Positions 36,001-44,925 are shown, counted from the first letter of the stretch. The stretch: DNA of 64,000 nucleotides from Promethearchaeota archaeon (GCA_016933055.1 JAFGBS010000009.1:754989-818988), one strand, 5' to 3'. Made by a program: numbers and translations. The notes: generated by a model not told the origin, from the sequence alone.

Positions 36001-36871
36001 CGAGCTTTCGGACAAATTGGGAATCAAATCTCTCTAATCGGATGGAAAACTTGTTCTGGAATTCAAATATCCATTGATTTACTAAGTTCGCAGGGGATAC
36101 AATTAAAACCTTTTTTGCTAAGTTGCGAGAGATCATCTCCTTCACAAAAATACCCGCTTCAATAGTCTTTCCTAGCCCTACTTCATCAGCAAGAATATAA
36201 CGGGGTGAATATTGCATAACTAATTGATGAGCAATATAGACTTGATGAGGCAGAAGATTCAGTCTACTATTAGAGATAAATTTTAAATCACTGGAGGTGT
36301 ATGTATTATATAAAAGTCGTGCAAAATATCGTAAGGCAAAAATTGTGGGATCTGATGGTAAATTTTTTAGGTAACTTTCGATTGGGGAGTGTACACGTTC
36401 TATTATTCCATTCTCTGGGAAATTTTTAGTTCTCCCGTCGTTTAATACCACGTCGTATGAAATATTTCCCAATTTTGATGGTGTATTAACTTTTTTAACA
36501 GTTCCTAGACCAGAAATCGTTCTAACAATATCAGTGACATAAAACACTTCGTGCCGTATTTCTTCAGCAGAAACCACGCGATCGTTGTATGCTCTAAATC
36601 TCACATGATACATGAGTTTTTCATAAAATAATGTTTCTTCTGTAGAATCCTTTTCTTCATCTTCTATATCTGAACAATATTCATAGGGAGTCTTATAATC
36701 TGATATTTTTTCTATAAATCCTGTTCCATAATCAGGTTGATTGATTAATATAACCCTATTTCCCACTGCAAAAGTGTGTGAATTGCACTTCAAATTAAGA
36801 CAAAGTAATGTGGAACTTAGTTTACTACCACAATACACACAGACTTGGTTTTTGCTAGCTGACTCGGTCAT
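33095..36871 (-). CDS. SNF2/RapA-family helicase with zinc ribbon
   Basis: 1258 residues. The N-terminus has a zinc ribbon (CVYCGS and CLNLKC, residues 11-30). ILADEVGLGKTIEAG (near 225) is motif I, FDEAHHL (near 340) motif II, LLTATPIQ motif III, and QRIGRLDRIGQ (near 797) motif VI, so all ATPase parts are intact. Two long charged insertions and a coiled-coil C-terminus (near 1100-1220) enlarge it. RapA-like proteins move along double-stranded DNA and recycle RNA polymerase or remodel protein-DNA complexes; many archaeal homologues are in defence islands, but no methylase or nuclease lies next to this gene. It is divergent from NAD synthetase. Confidence 0.85.
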   Translation of the reverse strand: MTESASKNQVCVYCGSKLSSTLLCLNLKCNSHTFAVGNRVILINQPDYGTGFIEKISDYKTPYEYCSDIEDEEKDSTEETLFYEKLMYHVRFRAYNDRVVSAEEIRHEVFYVTDIVRTISGLGTVKKVNTPSKLGNISYDVVLNDGRTKNFPENGIIERVHSPIESYLKNLPSDPTIFALRYFARLLYNTYTSSDLKFISNSRLNLLPHQVYIAHQLVMQYSPRYILADEVGLGKTIEAGIFVKEMISRNLAKKVLIVSPANLVNQWIFEFQNKFSIRLERFDSQFVRKLDRCDHPHVLYRTDTHLEYPFVITSLQFARMERNRELLSSLYWDIIIFDEAHHLRRYIQSSGQYKETLGYHLARKLGEKARSLLLLTATPIQLHSFDLFSLLQLIRPDIFHNFEDFESERKQLPIITMLVRNLHVFPTLSLFQKENMIGLIHDILGNPPLVYRGVHAYYESMLSNKEKIPLKILTSEQKVEDREYLKELIEDMVVDKKLGRTFSYDKIRKLTLTILGRKKLIQRLQDYHFLSNFLFRNRKRKIFSDKFVRRIVQNVEVIQTDEEADIYKEIQLYLAKTYNESVDSKNPALGFVMVVLQKLLTSSPKALISSLEKRVSKINEVLKKKQIKGRQSTIPLELQDEDYFDLEEDDWDEIATYSGNLNEESALLQKEIEYLTNHLTVLQDFLQRLKRVEIDSKLSALVEIVKNLQEQNHKIIIFTQFKRTLFYIKDTLQQLGIDVEEFHGDLDRDQKDQSVERFKLHGDVLVSTEVGGEGRNFQFCSVLINYDLPWNPMKLEQRIGRLDRIGQENDVLIFNFLVKGTVESRILEILAKRINLFTESIGNLEPIITNLEKSINKAVFSEKYDSLYDFEEEIINEQLKMEEIQAQLEDFVLDRKSFQMDGMDEIIENASHLNDEDISVFFKTFFLHFRQGDKSFGKISHLKHASSIDYVRIDIQNELRNELGLRGSSFDGVFNLENARKLEELDFFALGHPLIQALVEYCKGEDLGQPYSIMNLDMKTYLNKNNGPNPLERDLCEKLIRENAPLFVFIFETEICGIFIERIIKPVIITKSGFILQYLTKYLSKPRNFYKLIDLNHNIPSITSHLDRGDIESLEIKARKYFKKTTNRNKKELDDLNEIMFKKELQRTVALTQYKREYILNKIHLHEQRLKTIETKVPTKRQWDNVYKIKNEERRKEKENAYNSIIREIQSLNLEVDDLKKDLTEIEFDLPEDVKRLEFYRKLSVKTQLISIGFLNIQ

Positions 36872-37279
36872 ATCAAAAAAAACCTAAAATTCTCATGAAT
36901 TGTTACATTGAAACTGCAAAAAACTTTATTATTAATCAATTTTCCTACCATAGTTCTCGCATGAACTTGGTTCATTTAACTACGCCAAAACTTACTTCCA
37001 CACTTCTATAAACAGTTTTAGCAGGTTATAACTTAGGTGCATCTGCCTCCCATAAGAAAATCTGGTTTACGCATTTGGTGAAACTTTATGATAGTTTTTC
37101 GTTCAAACGTTTATCTACTCGCGGGGTAGGGTAAAATAGGGTTTGACTACAAAAAAATCAAAAAATCTTTTTTAGTGTTTACTCTTCATTCATTTATAAA
37201 AATATATCAGCACAGTCGTATTACAATAGAATCAATTAAAATTCCAGAAGCATTACAAAATAAGGGTAAAAGCGGAAAA
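36872..37279. other. divergent promoter region
   Basis: About 400 bases between the helicase and NAD synthetase genes. It holds a small inverted repeat ATGAAC-TTG-GTTCAT at 36961-36975 and a GC-richer patch CTACTCGCGGGGTAG near 37113. A GTG-initiated extension of the synthetase frame back to 37175 is possible but unlikely. Nothing else is recognised. Confidence 0.4.
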
Positions 37280-39016
37280 ATGGTGTATTATAATATAAGG
37301 GTGGGATTAGCGCAAATTAATCCCACTTTAGGGGACTTACCAGCAAATCGGGATAAAATAATAACATTTATTGAAAAAGCAGAAGAACTTCTTTGCGATG
37401 TAGTTCTCTTTCCAGAAATGGCTATAACGGGATATCCAGTACAAGATCTTGTCTACAAACAGGATTTTGTTGATAATAATCTTAAAGTTCTGGAGCAAAT
37501 AAAAACACGCATACGAAAGTGCATAGCTGTGGTTGGATGTGTGACAAAAGCTGGCACAGAAAAAAGATCAACTGCCCCCTTTCATAATTCTGCAGCAATT
37601 CTCTATCCAGATGGTCATACACAATATATCCACAAACATTTATTACCAAATTATGATGTATTTGATGAAAAACGTTATTTCAAACCCTCTAGACAATTTC
37701 CTCTCATTAAAATTGACCAACTCCGAATTGGATTAGAAATTTGCGAAGATTTATGGGATAAACAATATTCAGTAAAAGTTACGAAAGAATTAAAGAAACG
37801 TGGAGCTAATTCCGTATTCATTATCAATGCTAGCCCCTATTATATAGAAAAACCCAAGATCCGAGAAGCTCTTGTTAAACAAGATGCGAAAAAACATAAG
37901 GTTCCTTTTGCGTATCTCAACATGGTGGGGGGACAAGATGAAATCGTATATGATGGTAGAAGTTTTATAGTTGATGATTCTGGTCGAACCATTCATCGCA
38001 TGCCATCATTTAAAGAAGAATTTAATTATTTCGATCTACCCATACCGGTAAAAGAAAAATTCGTAAAAACCTCTTTAAAGTTGACCGACAGTCCAAAAAC
38101 CATATATAAATCCCGGTATTTGCGTATCGATACGAATGAAGAAATTTTTAAAGCCCTAACTATGAATTTACGTGATTATTATAACAAAACCGGAATATTC
38201 AAAAAAATAGTCTTAGGATTAAGCGGGGGTATAGATTCCTCTTTTACAGCTGTAATTGCTTGCCATGCAATAGGTCCGAAAAATGTTGTAGGAATAATTA
38301 TGCCCTCCCGTTATTCCTCCGAACATAGTGTTGCTGATGCAGTTCAGTTGTGTAAGAATCTGGGAATGCAGTATATCGAAGTACCGATTAGTAAAATCCA
38401 TACCATTTATGAAGCAGAAGTACGGGAACATTTTGAGGTGGAAGAATTTTCTGTAGCAGATGAAAACCTACAATCAAGAATCCGAGGAGTTTTATTAATG
38501 TATTACTCGAATAAATTTGATGCATTGCTTGTTTCCACGGGAAACAAAAGTGAAATTGCGGTAGGATATTGCACTCTTTATGGGGATACTAACGGTGGGA
38601 AAAATATCCCCGGGGATCTATATAAAGTGCAAATTTATGAAATTGCACGTTGGATTAATGAAAATATCAAACCGGTAGGACAAAGTAAAAATGAAAAAGT
38701 CATCCCCCAAAACACTATAGAGAAGCCACCGAGTGCAGAATTACGTCCCAATCAGACAGATCAAGATTCTCTCCCTCCTTACGAGACACTGGATGCTATA
38801 TTATATGAGATGATTGAAAACCAACAATCTATTCGGGGAATCATCAAAATGGGATTCGATCCAGATATTGTCCGGAAAGTAGAGCGTATGTATCATGCCT
38901 CCGAATATAAGAGAGCCCAATTAGCACAAACTATTAAAATTACGAGGAAAGCGTTCGGAACGGGATATCGATGGCCGGTTATTAACAAATATCACTTGAC
39001 AAAAGATCAAATTTAA
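37280..39016 (+). CDS. nadE: glutamine-dependent NAD+ synthetase
   Basis: About 578 residues with two domains. The N-terminal nitrilase-type glutaminase has FPEMAITGYP (Glu), KHLLPNYDVFDEKRYF (Lys) and GLEICEDLWD (Cys). The C-terminal synthetase has LGLSGGIDSSFTAV, the ATP pyrophosphatase loop, and NKSEIAVGYCTLYGD. It makes NAD+ from deamido-NAD+, ATP and glutamine in the cytosol. I chose the ATG at 37280, directly before YYNIRVGLAQINPT, because the extra 35 residues from the upstream GTG do not belong to the family. Length is usual for bacterial-type two-domain enzymes; many archaea have only the synthetase half. Confidence 0.9.
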   Translation: MVYYNIRVGLAQINPTLGDLPANRDKIITFIEKAEELLCDVVLFPEMAITGYPVQDLVYKQDFVDNNLKVLEQIKTRIRKCIAVVGCVTKAGTEKRSTAPFHNSAAILYPDGHTQYIHKHLLPNYDVFDEKRYFKPSRQFPLIKIDQLRIGLEICEDLWDKQYSVKVTKELKKRGANSVFIINASPYYIEKPKIREALVKQDAKKHKVPFAYLNMVGGQDEIVYDGRSFIVDDSGRTIHRMPSFKEEFNYFDLPIPVKEKFVKTSLKLTDSPKTIYKSRYLRIDTNEEIFKALTMNLRDYYNKTGIFKKIVLGLSGGIDSSFTAVIACHAIGPKNVVGIIMPSRYSSEHSVADAVQLCKNLGMQYIEVPISKIHTIYEAEVREHFEVEEFSVADENLQSRIRGVLLMYYSNKFDALLVSTGNKSEIAVGYCTLYGDTNGGKNIPGDLYKVQIYEIARWINENIKPVGQSKNEKVIPQNTIEKPPSAELRPNQTDQDSLPPYETLDAILYEMIENQQSIRGIIKMGFDPDIVRKVERMYHASEYKRAQLAQTIKITRKAFGTGYRWPVINKYHLTKDQI

Positions 39017-39090
39017 GTTACTTTTTAGAATCATATTTTTATCTATCGCTACTTCATAAGCTTTATTTTGGTATAACTCGAACGATAGTT

Positions 39091-40983
39091 ATGGTATTAC
39101 GGTGGATCCGAAGGATAATTGGACGCCTAAGAACAAAACGGGAAAAATTTCAATATCTTTGGGATGATGAACTCGGGTACCATAAAATTATCGCATCTCG
39201 AGAATATAATTATCTTTTGGAATTAATTGCTATACCCTTCTCCTTAATCATCATACCTTTTTTTCTTGCTTTCTATTTTCCTTACCCTGAAATTCGAGGA
39301 TACGCAGGTTTAACGGAAGGTTTTATGGCTTTTCTCTTCGGTGTGTTCGATATCGGGACTTCAAGTGGTCCGAATGGGGACATGTCCCAGAAATTCATGC
39401 GTTTCATTTCCCAACATAGATCTACCAGCCCAAAACGGGCAATCGGATATATTCAATTTTTTATATATTTCCAAATGTTTACAGGTTTAATGCAAATAAC
39501 AGGCATCTCCATTTATGTTTTTACCAGTTTAATATACAAACCGCAAGCTCATTTCGCTTGGTTTTTTCTAGTATATTCCTTAATCCAATTTCCAGGAATG
39601 CTACAAGTTTTTGAATCCAGCATTAAGTCCTTTCAGCGATTTGATCAAGCAAATCTGGTAATCTTTTTACGAGACGTATTCTGGTACCCCTTTTTCCAAA
39701 TTGTACTCATGAGTATAGGAAAAGTAGTTGCAAGAAATCATCCTTATGGAGAAATGATGATACTTGGTATATTTTTCACCGCATCGTTGTACGTAGGAGA
39801 TCTGTTTGCGTTTCTTTTTGGCGCTTATGTCTTCTCAAAGATACTAAAACCATTGGGATATCGAACCCGAGATTTATTCAAGAGTGATTTTATTGCTATG
39901 GGGATAGTAAAGGAAATTCTTAGTTTTATTGGGATAATTTGGATTTTCACTCAATTAATGGGAATATTCAGCCTATTAAGTCAAGTATGGATCGTTACAT
40001 GGCTTGCAGCTGCTGCATCATTTAAAGGACTGGTCAATACGGGTAACGGGATTGCAAACTTGGGCTTAGGGTTTGCTCCTTCAATAAGTACAACTATGGC
40101 TCAAGTCTCAGAAGCTTATAACAACAAAAAACCAGAGTTAGCTAAGTATTATGTACAAAATGCTCTCAAATACGCGGGTTATTATGCTGTAGCTGTAATG
40201 ATCCCCTTATTGATCATCATTCCCAAGGCTTTGGATTCGATATTTGCAGTGATTCCTGGATTAGAGCTTTATGAGAAAGCAATTCAACTTCTTCCCCTAC
40301 TTGTTTTTATCAAAGCGATGGACACATTTCGCCGGATCGGGATTGAATTACTCATAAATCTACATCAACGTAATAAAGTCATTGTAATGGAGAGTATTTT
40401 ATATCCACTTCAATTTCTCTTCACTTTTTTGTTTTTACGGGTATGGTATTTAGGTTGGATGGCGCTAGTTTTACCGTATTTTCTCGCATGGTTTATCCAA
40501 AATATACTTAGTTTGATATGGATCCAGAAGAAAGTGTTGAAAATTGAATACAAACGCGTATTATGGCAAGGTTTCGTGGCACCTCTTATTGCAGGAATTT
40601 TCTATGCAGGGATATGTTTTGGAATCGTCGTATTGTGGGATCCAATTCTCCTATTTTTATGTTCTTTGATGAGTGATATCGTTGCTACTATTCTATTTGT
40701 GTTTGTATCTCTAGTCGGATTCTTTCTATTTTTTGAATTAATTTTTTATCGTCCTTTTTACGCCTTAGCGGGTGGTTGGGATACCGAAACATTAGGAACT
40801 TGGGAAAAGGCTAGGCACATCTCCCGAATATCAAACTTTCTGGTAGATTGGAAGTATAAAATTGACAATTTTTTTTCATCTAAATCCAGACTATTTAATC
40901 GTTTTCCCATTGCAAACTACAAGAAAGCGTATAAAGAGAGGGATGAGCTGATTGCAACGATGAAAAATAGACCTAAGGAATAA
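39091..40983 (+). CDS. MOP-superfamily flippase-like membrane protein
   Basis: 630 residues with a basic start and about 14 hydrophobic segments from residue 48 to 560. The pattern of paired helices, the repeated IGYIQFFIYFQ and ISTTMAQVSEAYNN segments, and AYNNKKPELAKYYVQNALKY before the second half recall Wzx/MurJ-type exporters of lipid-linked sugars. A charged C-terminal tail of about 60 residues is cytosolic. No glycosyltransferase is next to it, so the substrate is open; a role in N-glycan or polysaccharide export is inference. Confidence 0.65.
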   Translation: MVLRWIRRIIGRLRTKREKFQYLWDDELGYHKIIASREYNYLLELIAIPFSLIIIPFFLAFYFPYPEIRGYAGLTEGFMAFLFGVFDIGTSSGPNGDMSQKFMRFISQHRSTSPKRAIGYIQFFIYFQMFTGLMQITGISIYVFTSLIYKPQAHFAWFFLVYSLIQFPGMLQVFESSIKSFQRFDQANLVIFLRDVFWYPFFQIVLMSIGKVVARNHPYGEMMILGIFFTASLYVGDLFAFLFGAYVFSKILKPLGYRTRDLFKSDFIAMGIVKEILSFIGIIWIFTQLMGIFSLLSQVWIVTWLAAAASFKGLVNTGNGIANLGLGFAPSISTTMAQVSEAYNNKKPELAKYYVQNALKYAGYYAVAVMIPLLIIIPKALDSIFAVIPGLELYEKAIQLLPLLVFIKAMDTFRRIGIELLINLHQRNKVIVMESILYPLQFLFTFLFLRVWYLGWMALVLPYFLAWFIQNILSLIWIQKKVLKIEYKRVLWQGFVAPLIAGIFYAGICFGIVVLWDPILLFLCSLMSDIVATILFVFVSLVGFFLFFELIFYRPFYALAGGWDTETLGTWEKARHISRISNFLVDWKYKIDNFFSSKSRLFNRFPIANYKKAYKERDELIATMKNRPKE

Positions 40984-41125
40984 ATAAAGAATTCTCTTTA
41001 CTTGCTATCACACAAATTGCAGTGAAAATGCATTATTTTTAAACAATCTTATAAGTTCAGGTTCTGAACTATCTTCTGGATTATATTTTACAGATTATAA
41101 TATCACAAGATAACGTACCGAAACC

Positions 41126-41434
41126 ATGTATACCTATACCTACGACAATAAGGAATATACAAACTATCTGGGTAATTATTGGCTTGATCATGAGGCATCA
41201 GATAGTAATTATGATGGAATTGGAGAAAAAGCTGTCATTTTCACGAATTCTCATGTTTGGTACGTGGATGAATATCCATTAGTGCAGTTCTATGAAAAAT
41301 ATGAACTAATAGAACCTTATTTTCCACCAAAAAGAACTATTCTTGGTTATAACATGTTTTTAGTTGTTGCCATAATTGCATTTTCATTACTATTGATTCT
41401 GATGAAAAATCATAAAATAACAAAACAAAACTAA
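41126..41434 (+). CDS. NosD-like C-terminal fragment with membrane anchor
   Basis: 102 residues. The start NYLGNYWLDHEASDSNYDGIGEK and the later VDEYPLVQFY match the closing turn of NosD-type right-handed beta-helix proteins (GNYWSDY, DGIGD, NYPL), normally found after hundreds of residues of repeats. Here the helix itself is missing. A single membrane segment (ILGYNMFLVVAIIAFSLLL) and a basic tail follow. It is either the relic of a longer secreted protein or a short protein in its own right; a TATA-like stretch near 41090 means it could be expressed. No signal peptide is visible. Confidence 0.55.
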   Translation: MYTYTYDNKEYTNYLGNYWLDHEASDSNYDGIGEKAVIFTNSHVWYVDEYPLVQFYEKYELIEPYFPPKRTILGYNMFLVVAIIAFSLLLILMKNHKITKQN

Positions 41435-41716
41435 TCACCTAGAATTGTAATTGCGTAGAAAATAAGAGAAAAAAAAATCAAATGATCCAAGAAAAAATCG
41501 AATTTACTTTCTCGAAATAAAACTCACGATATTTATTTTACCTACTCGATAGGAATATAAGACAGATCTGTCCTACTGACTCACGACTTGGATTTCAATA
41601 TGTGAAAAGTTATGTATGAGAGAAATTCACTACCATTCGTATCTAATGAATCGTTTACAAATCTCCATTTTTTTTAATAAAAAGCATTTTAATTTGGTGC
41701 AGCTTCACAAAGAATT

Positions 41717-42520
41717 ATGGTTATTCCCACTTATTACTCTGCATTTGAGGAAGTACCTGAAGAATTTAAGACTATGTTATTTGAACGCGCAGTTCCCTAC
41801 TATAAAAAGCATGACTTTCCCTCAAACACTATTGTTTTATGCTTACATGGGTTTACAGCCGTGCCCTACGAGGTGAAGGTGATCGCAAATGCCATCTATG
41901 AAAAAGGTATAGATATAGCAGCTCCATTGCTACCATTTCACGGATATAAGAATATTGAGGATCAAAAACGTTATTTTAATCGGATGCGGGAGGATATAAT
42001 GATGGACGCAGTAAAATTGGAAATCTCTAAAGCCCGACAACATTATAAAAACGTTTTTATGTATGGACAGAGTATGGGTGGTTGTATTGCGTTATGTATG
42101 GCCGGGTTAGGATTAGTGGATGCAGTTGCAGCGACCGCACCGGCAATTAGAATCCATCCTTTTTCTCGAGTACTCGCAACAGTTATGGCTCCTTTCAGCA
42201 TTAATCAACCAAAAAAGGAACCTAGGAAATTTGATTCACCAGGATATGATTTTAATAATGCACGAGCTGCATATGAATTGATAAAACTCTCCAAATTTGC
42301 CCAAAAAAATTTGGAAAATATCACAATTCCTGTCTTTATCGCTCACAGTCATAATGACCCTACAATAAATGGTCCCATAACAGTCAAATGGATGCAACAA
42401 AAGATCAAAGGGAAGTTCACAGTAAAATGGTACGACCATTGCGAACACGTAATCCCACTAGATGTCCAAAAAGACGAAGCTTCCGCAGACATAGCTAACT
42501 TTTTTTCCAATCTACGATGA
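41717..42520 (+). CDS. alpha/beta hydrolase, carboxylesterase-like
   Basis: 267 residues. VLCLHGFTAVPYEV supplies the oxyanion turn, GQSMGGCIAL the nucleophile Ser (near residue 118), SHNDPTI the Asp, and DHCEHVI the His. The short lid and LLPFHGYK segment resemble Est30-like carboxylesterases and monoacylglycerol lipases of the serine aminopeptidase group. Cytosolic by sequence. Substrate unknown. The preceding 280 bases contain no recognisable gene. Confidence 0.8.
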   Translation: MVIPTYYSAFEEVPEEFKTMLFERAVPYYKKHDFPSNTIVLCLHGFTAVPYEVKVIANAIYEKGIDIAAPLLPFHGYKNIEDQKRYFNRMREDIMMDAVKLEISKARQHYKNVFMYGQSMGGCIALCMAGLGLVDAVAATAPAIRIHPFSRVLATVMAPFSINQPKKEPRKFDSPGYDFNNARAAYELIKLSKFAQKNLENITIPVFIAHSHNDPTINGPITVKWMQQKIKGKFTVKWYDHCEHVIPLDVQKDEASADIANFFSNLR

Positions 42521-42665
42521 GTATGTTTCGATGAAAATTATTTAGGAATTCTCATCTTTCCTTTTTACAATTCAAACGCAAAAAACAACCCAACGGGTTT
42601 GATATTAGATTGTAATAAAAATTTAAAACCCGAAAGTATTGAATTCGAAGAAGCATGGAGTATGG

Positions 42666-43313
42666 ATGAAATCAATGGATGAGATGGATAAAGTATTGCT
42701 AACAAATCTAGAAAAAGACGCACGGATGTCATTGAAGAAACTTGCCCAAGAATTGAGTCTTAAGACCTCTACGTTGTATCATCGTCTACATAAATTAAGC
42801 GAATCAAAAACGATAATGAATTTTTCTGTAATTGTTAATCCAGAAAAGATTGGAATTATTCTGTTTTATCTTCTAACAGTGGAATTAAACCTTTCGGATG
42901 ATTCTATATCTCGTAAATTAACCGAAAACCTTGCGGAACAGTTATCGCATGATTTAAAGGAAGTGTTTTTTAGTGCGATGGGTGGTAATAATACTTTACA
43001 CATGGTTGTTTCGTTTTTTAACACACAACATATGGAGGAATTCTTGCATATCTTATCAACCAATGAATATGTGAAAAATACAACCAAAGTAAAACTCAGT
43101 TTTATTCCAAAAGGTATGCGAATGTTTGATTTCAATGAAGAAAAACTGATGGAATTGATAACTGAGAAAAATGAGGAAAAAAAAATAGAAGATGAACTTG
43201 AGAGTAAAGATCTTGGGAATTCTGAAAAATTAAGGACTTCTTCTATAAATATCGTCTCAGAATTAAGAACTGAAGATAGACGTGAAGATAATGATGAGTT
43301 AATTCCCCTCTAA
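42666..43313 (+). CDS. Lrp/AsnC-type transcriptional regulator
   Basis: About 215 residues. The HTH reads MDKVLLTNLEKDARMSLKKLAQEL and KTSTLYHRLHKLSES, typical of Lrp/AsnC proteins. A beta-alpha-beta-beta region follows (residues 60-150), as in RAM domains. The last 65 residues are strongly charged (EKNEEKKIEDELESKD) and are not part of the family, which normally ends near 150. I prefer the ATG at 42666, behind GGAG, over a TTG at 42639. It lies 76 bases ahead of the UlaG-like gene on the same strand. Confidence 0.8.
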   Translation: MKSMDEMDKVLLTNLEKDARMSLKKLAQELSLKTSTLYHRLHKLSESKTIMNFSVIVNPEKIGIILFYLLTVELNLSDDSISRKLTENLAEQLSHDLKEVFFSAMGGNNTLHMVVSFFNTQHMEEFLHILSTNEYVKNTTKVKLSFIPKGMRMFDFNEEKLMELITEKNEEKKIEDELESKDLGNSEKLRTSSINIVSELRTEDRREDNDELIPL

Positions 43314-43389
43314 TGAAAATTGATACTAAAAATTGATAAGCAAAGCACTTAATTTCACATGCATTATTTTCTAGGTAGTGAAAAAGAAT

Positions 43390-44019
43390 ATGAAAATTGA
43401 ATGGATCGATCATAGTTGTTTTAAAATCAACATTTCTGGAAAAACCATATATTGTGATCCGTATAAAATCCCTAATAATCCAGAAAAAGCCGATATTATC
43501 TTGATAAGTCATGAACATTATGATCATTACGATAAGGAATCTGTCGGTAAAATTAAGAAAAGCACTTCAAAAATCGTTTGTCCTGCATCTTGTGAAAAAA
43601 TTTTAACCAACGAGAAAGCTAAAGGTATCGAACCTTTCGAGACTATTGAAATTGAGGGGATAACCATTCAAGGAGTTCCAGCATACAATCCTAATAAAAA
43701 ATTCCATCCTAAAGGCAACAAATGGCTGGGGTTCATTGTGGACAATGGGGAAACGAGGATTTATCATGCGGGTGATACTGACTTTATTCCGGAAATGAAG
43801 GATCTCAAAGGTATAAACATTGCGTTTTTACCAGTTGGTGATACCTATACCATGGATTTTCACGAAGCTATAAAAGCAGCAAATGTAATAAAACCGAATA
43901 TGGTTGTTCCCATGCATAATTGGGATAAAGATTTAAATGAATTTAAAGAATTGATGAAGAAAGATGCTCCTGATATAGGAGTGATAGTACTAAAACAAAA
44001 GAAACCTATTGAAATCTAA
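43390..44019 (+). CDS. UlaG-like metallo-beta-lactamase-fold hydrolase (UPF0173)
   Basis: About 209 residues. IEWIDHSCFKI and IYCDPYKI open the fold, ISHEHYDHYD is the intact HxHxDH metal site, YHAGDTDFIPEM the second Asp and VPMHNW the last His. This is the UPF0173/UlaG group, whose known member is L-ascorbate-6-phosphate lactonase; most archaeal members have no known substrate. The ATG at 43390 is preferred over a GTG four codons upstream. Confidence 0.85.
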   Translation: MKIEWIDHSCFKINISGKTIYCDPYKIPNNPEKADIILISHEHYDHYDKESVGKIKKSTSKIVCPASCEKILTNEKAKGIEPFETIEIEGITIQGVPAYNPNKKFHPKGNKWLGFIVDNGETRIYHAGDTDFIPEMKDLKGINIAFLPVGDTYTMDFHEAIKAANVIKPNMVVPMHNWDKDLNEFKELMKKDAPDIGVIVLKQKKPIEI

Positions 44020-44037
44020 AAAAAGTATGATGATTGA

Positions 44038-44925
44038 TTATTTTTTCTCTGCTTCTTGTTTTGTTCTTTTCTCAAGCACTTCTTCAATTTTTTTCTTTTC
44101 CTCATCACCCACAGATTGCTTAATTTCATGGAGTTGTTCAGATTGAGTTTTCATTCTTTCTGATTGGAATGCTTTTTCTCCTATGTGTTTTTCAATTGCT
44201 TTCTGTTTGTCTTCAATTCCAATATTTTGGGTGGTTTCTTTCCTTTTTAATTCTTGTTCTCTCTTCTTTTCCGCTTGAAAAGACTTTTCCCCGATATGGA
44301 TTTGAATTGCTTCCTGCTTGATTTTGAAATGAATATCCCCTGTTACTTGTTTTTTTTGCAGATCTCGATCACGAATTTTTTCTGATGCAAATGCATGATC
44401 ACCGACCGTTTTTTCAATTGCTTTTTGTTTGTCCTCAATACCAATCTCCTTAGTTACTATCCGCTTTTGCATTTCTCTTTCTTTAATTTGTTCCGCAGTG
44501 TAAGCTTTTTGACCCACATTTTTTTCTATAGCTTGCTGGATTTTTTCCTTTTCTATTTTTTCGGTTACAATTTTTTTTTGGAGGTCCCGATCCTTAATTT
44601 GTCCTGCTGTAAATGCATGGTCTCCAACGGTTTTTTCAATTGCTTTTTGTTTTTCTTCAATTTGGATGTTCTTTGTCACTTCTGCTCTTTTTAAGGCACT
44701 TTCTTTCCGCTGTTCAGCTGTAAAAGCTTTTTCCTCAATATTTTTTTCGATAGCATAACTATGTGCTTGCATTGCAACTGTTCTACGCGCTTTAGTATCA
44801 TCTAACGCTTTTTTCCGTTCTTCTTTTTCCTTATCGAGTAATTTCTTAATCTCTTCCTTGTCTTTTTTCACTTGTTCGGGATCAATTTCATCTTCTTCGA
44901 TCGGTTTTTCTTCTTCTTCAGTCAT
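44038..44925 (-). CDS. charged coiled-coil protein with 37-residue tandem repeats
   Basis: 295 residues, nearly all helical and charged. From residue 58 it consists of five complete repeats of exactly 37 residues without gaps, plus a partial sixth (58-94, 95-131, 132-168, 169-205, 206-242, 243-269). The unit reads AIEKxVGxKAFTAEQIK, then DRDLQKK, then VTxxIxIEDKQK. Charge alternates, so it should form a long helix or repeated helical hairpins. No membrane segment, Cys or enzyme motif. I recognise no family. It lies convergent with the UlaG-like gene, 18 bases away. Confidence 0.8.
   Translation of the reverse strand: MTEEEEKPIEEDEIDPEQVKKDKEEIKKLLDKEKEERKKALDDTKARRTVAMQAHSYAIEKNIEEKAFTAEQRKESALKRAEVTKNIQIEEKQKAIEKTVGDHAFTAGQIKDRDLQKKIVTEKIEKEKIQQAIEKNVGQKAYTAEQIKEREMQKRIVTKEIGIEDKQKAIEKTVGDHAFASEKIRDRDLQKKQVTGDIHFKIKQEAIQIHIGEKSFQAEKKREQELKRKETTQNIGIEDKQKAIEKHIGEKAFQSERMKTQSEQLHEIKQSVGDEEKKKIEEVLEKRTKQEAEKK
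44119..44754 (-). repeat. tandem repeat of 111 bp in coding sequence
   Basis: Five full 111-bp units and part of a sixth, coding the 37-residue repeat of the coiled-coil protein. Units differ at many bases while the protein pattern and exact length stay constant, so the repeats are old and held in register rather than freshly duplicated. Confidence 0.8.

Noticed and set aside
36961..36975. Small palindrome ATGAAC-TTG-GTTCAT between helicase and NAD synthetase genes
   Set aside because: Six-base arms are frequent by chance in 64 kb, and no second copy was seen.
33095..40983. A defence island around the RapA-like helicase
   Set aside because: Neighbours are CapA-like, PLP enzyme, NAD synthetase and a flippase-like protein; no nuclease, methylase or known defence partner is present.
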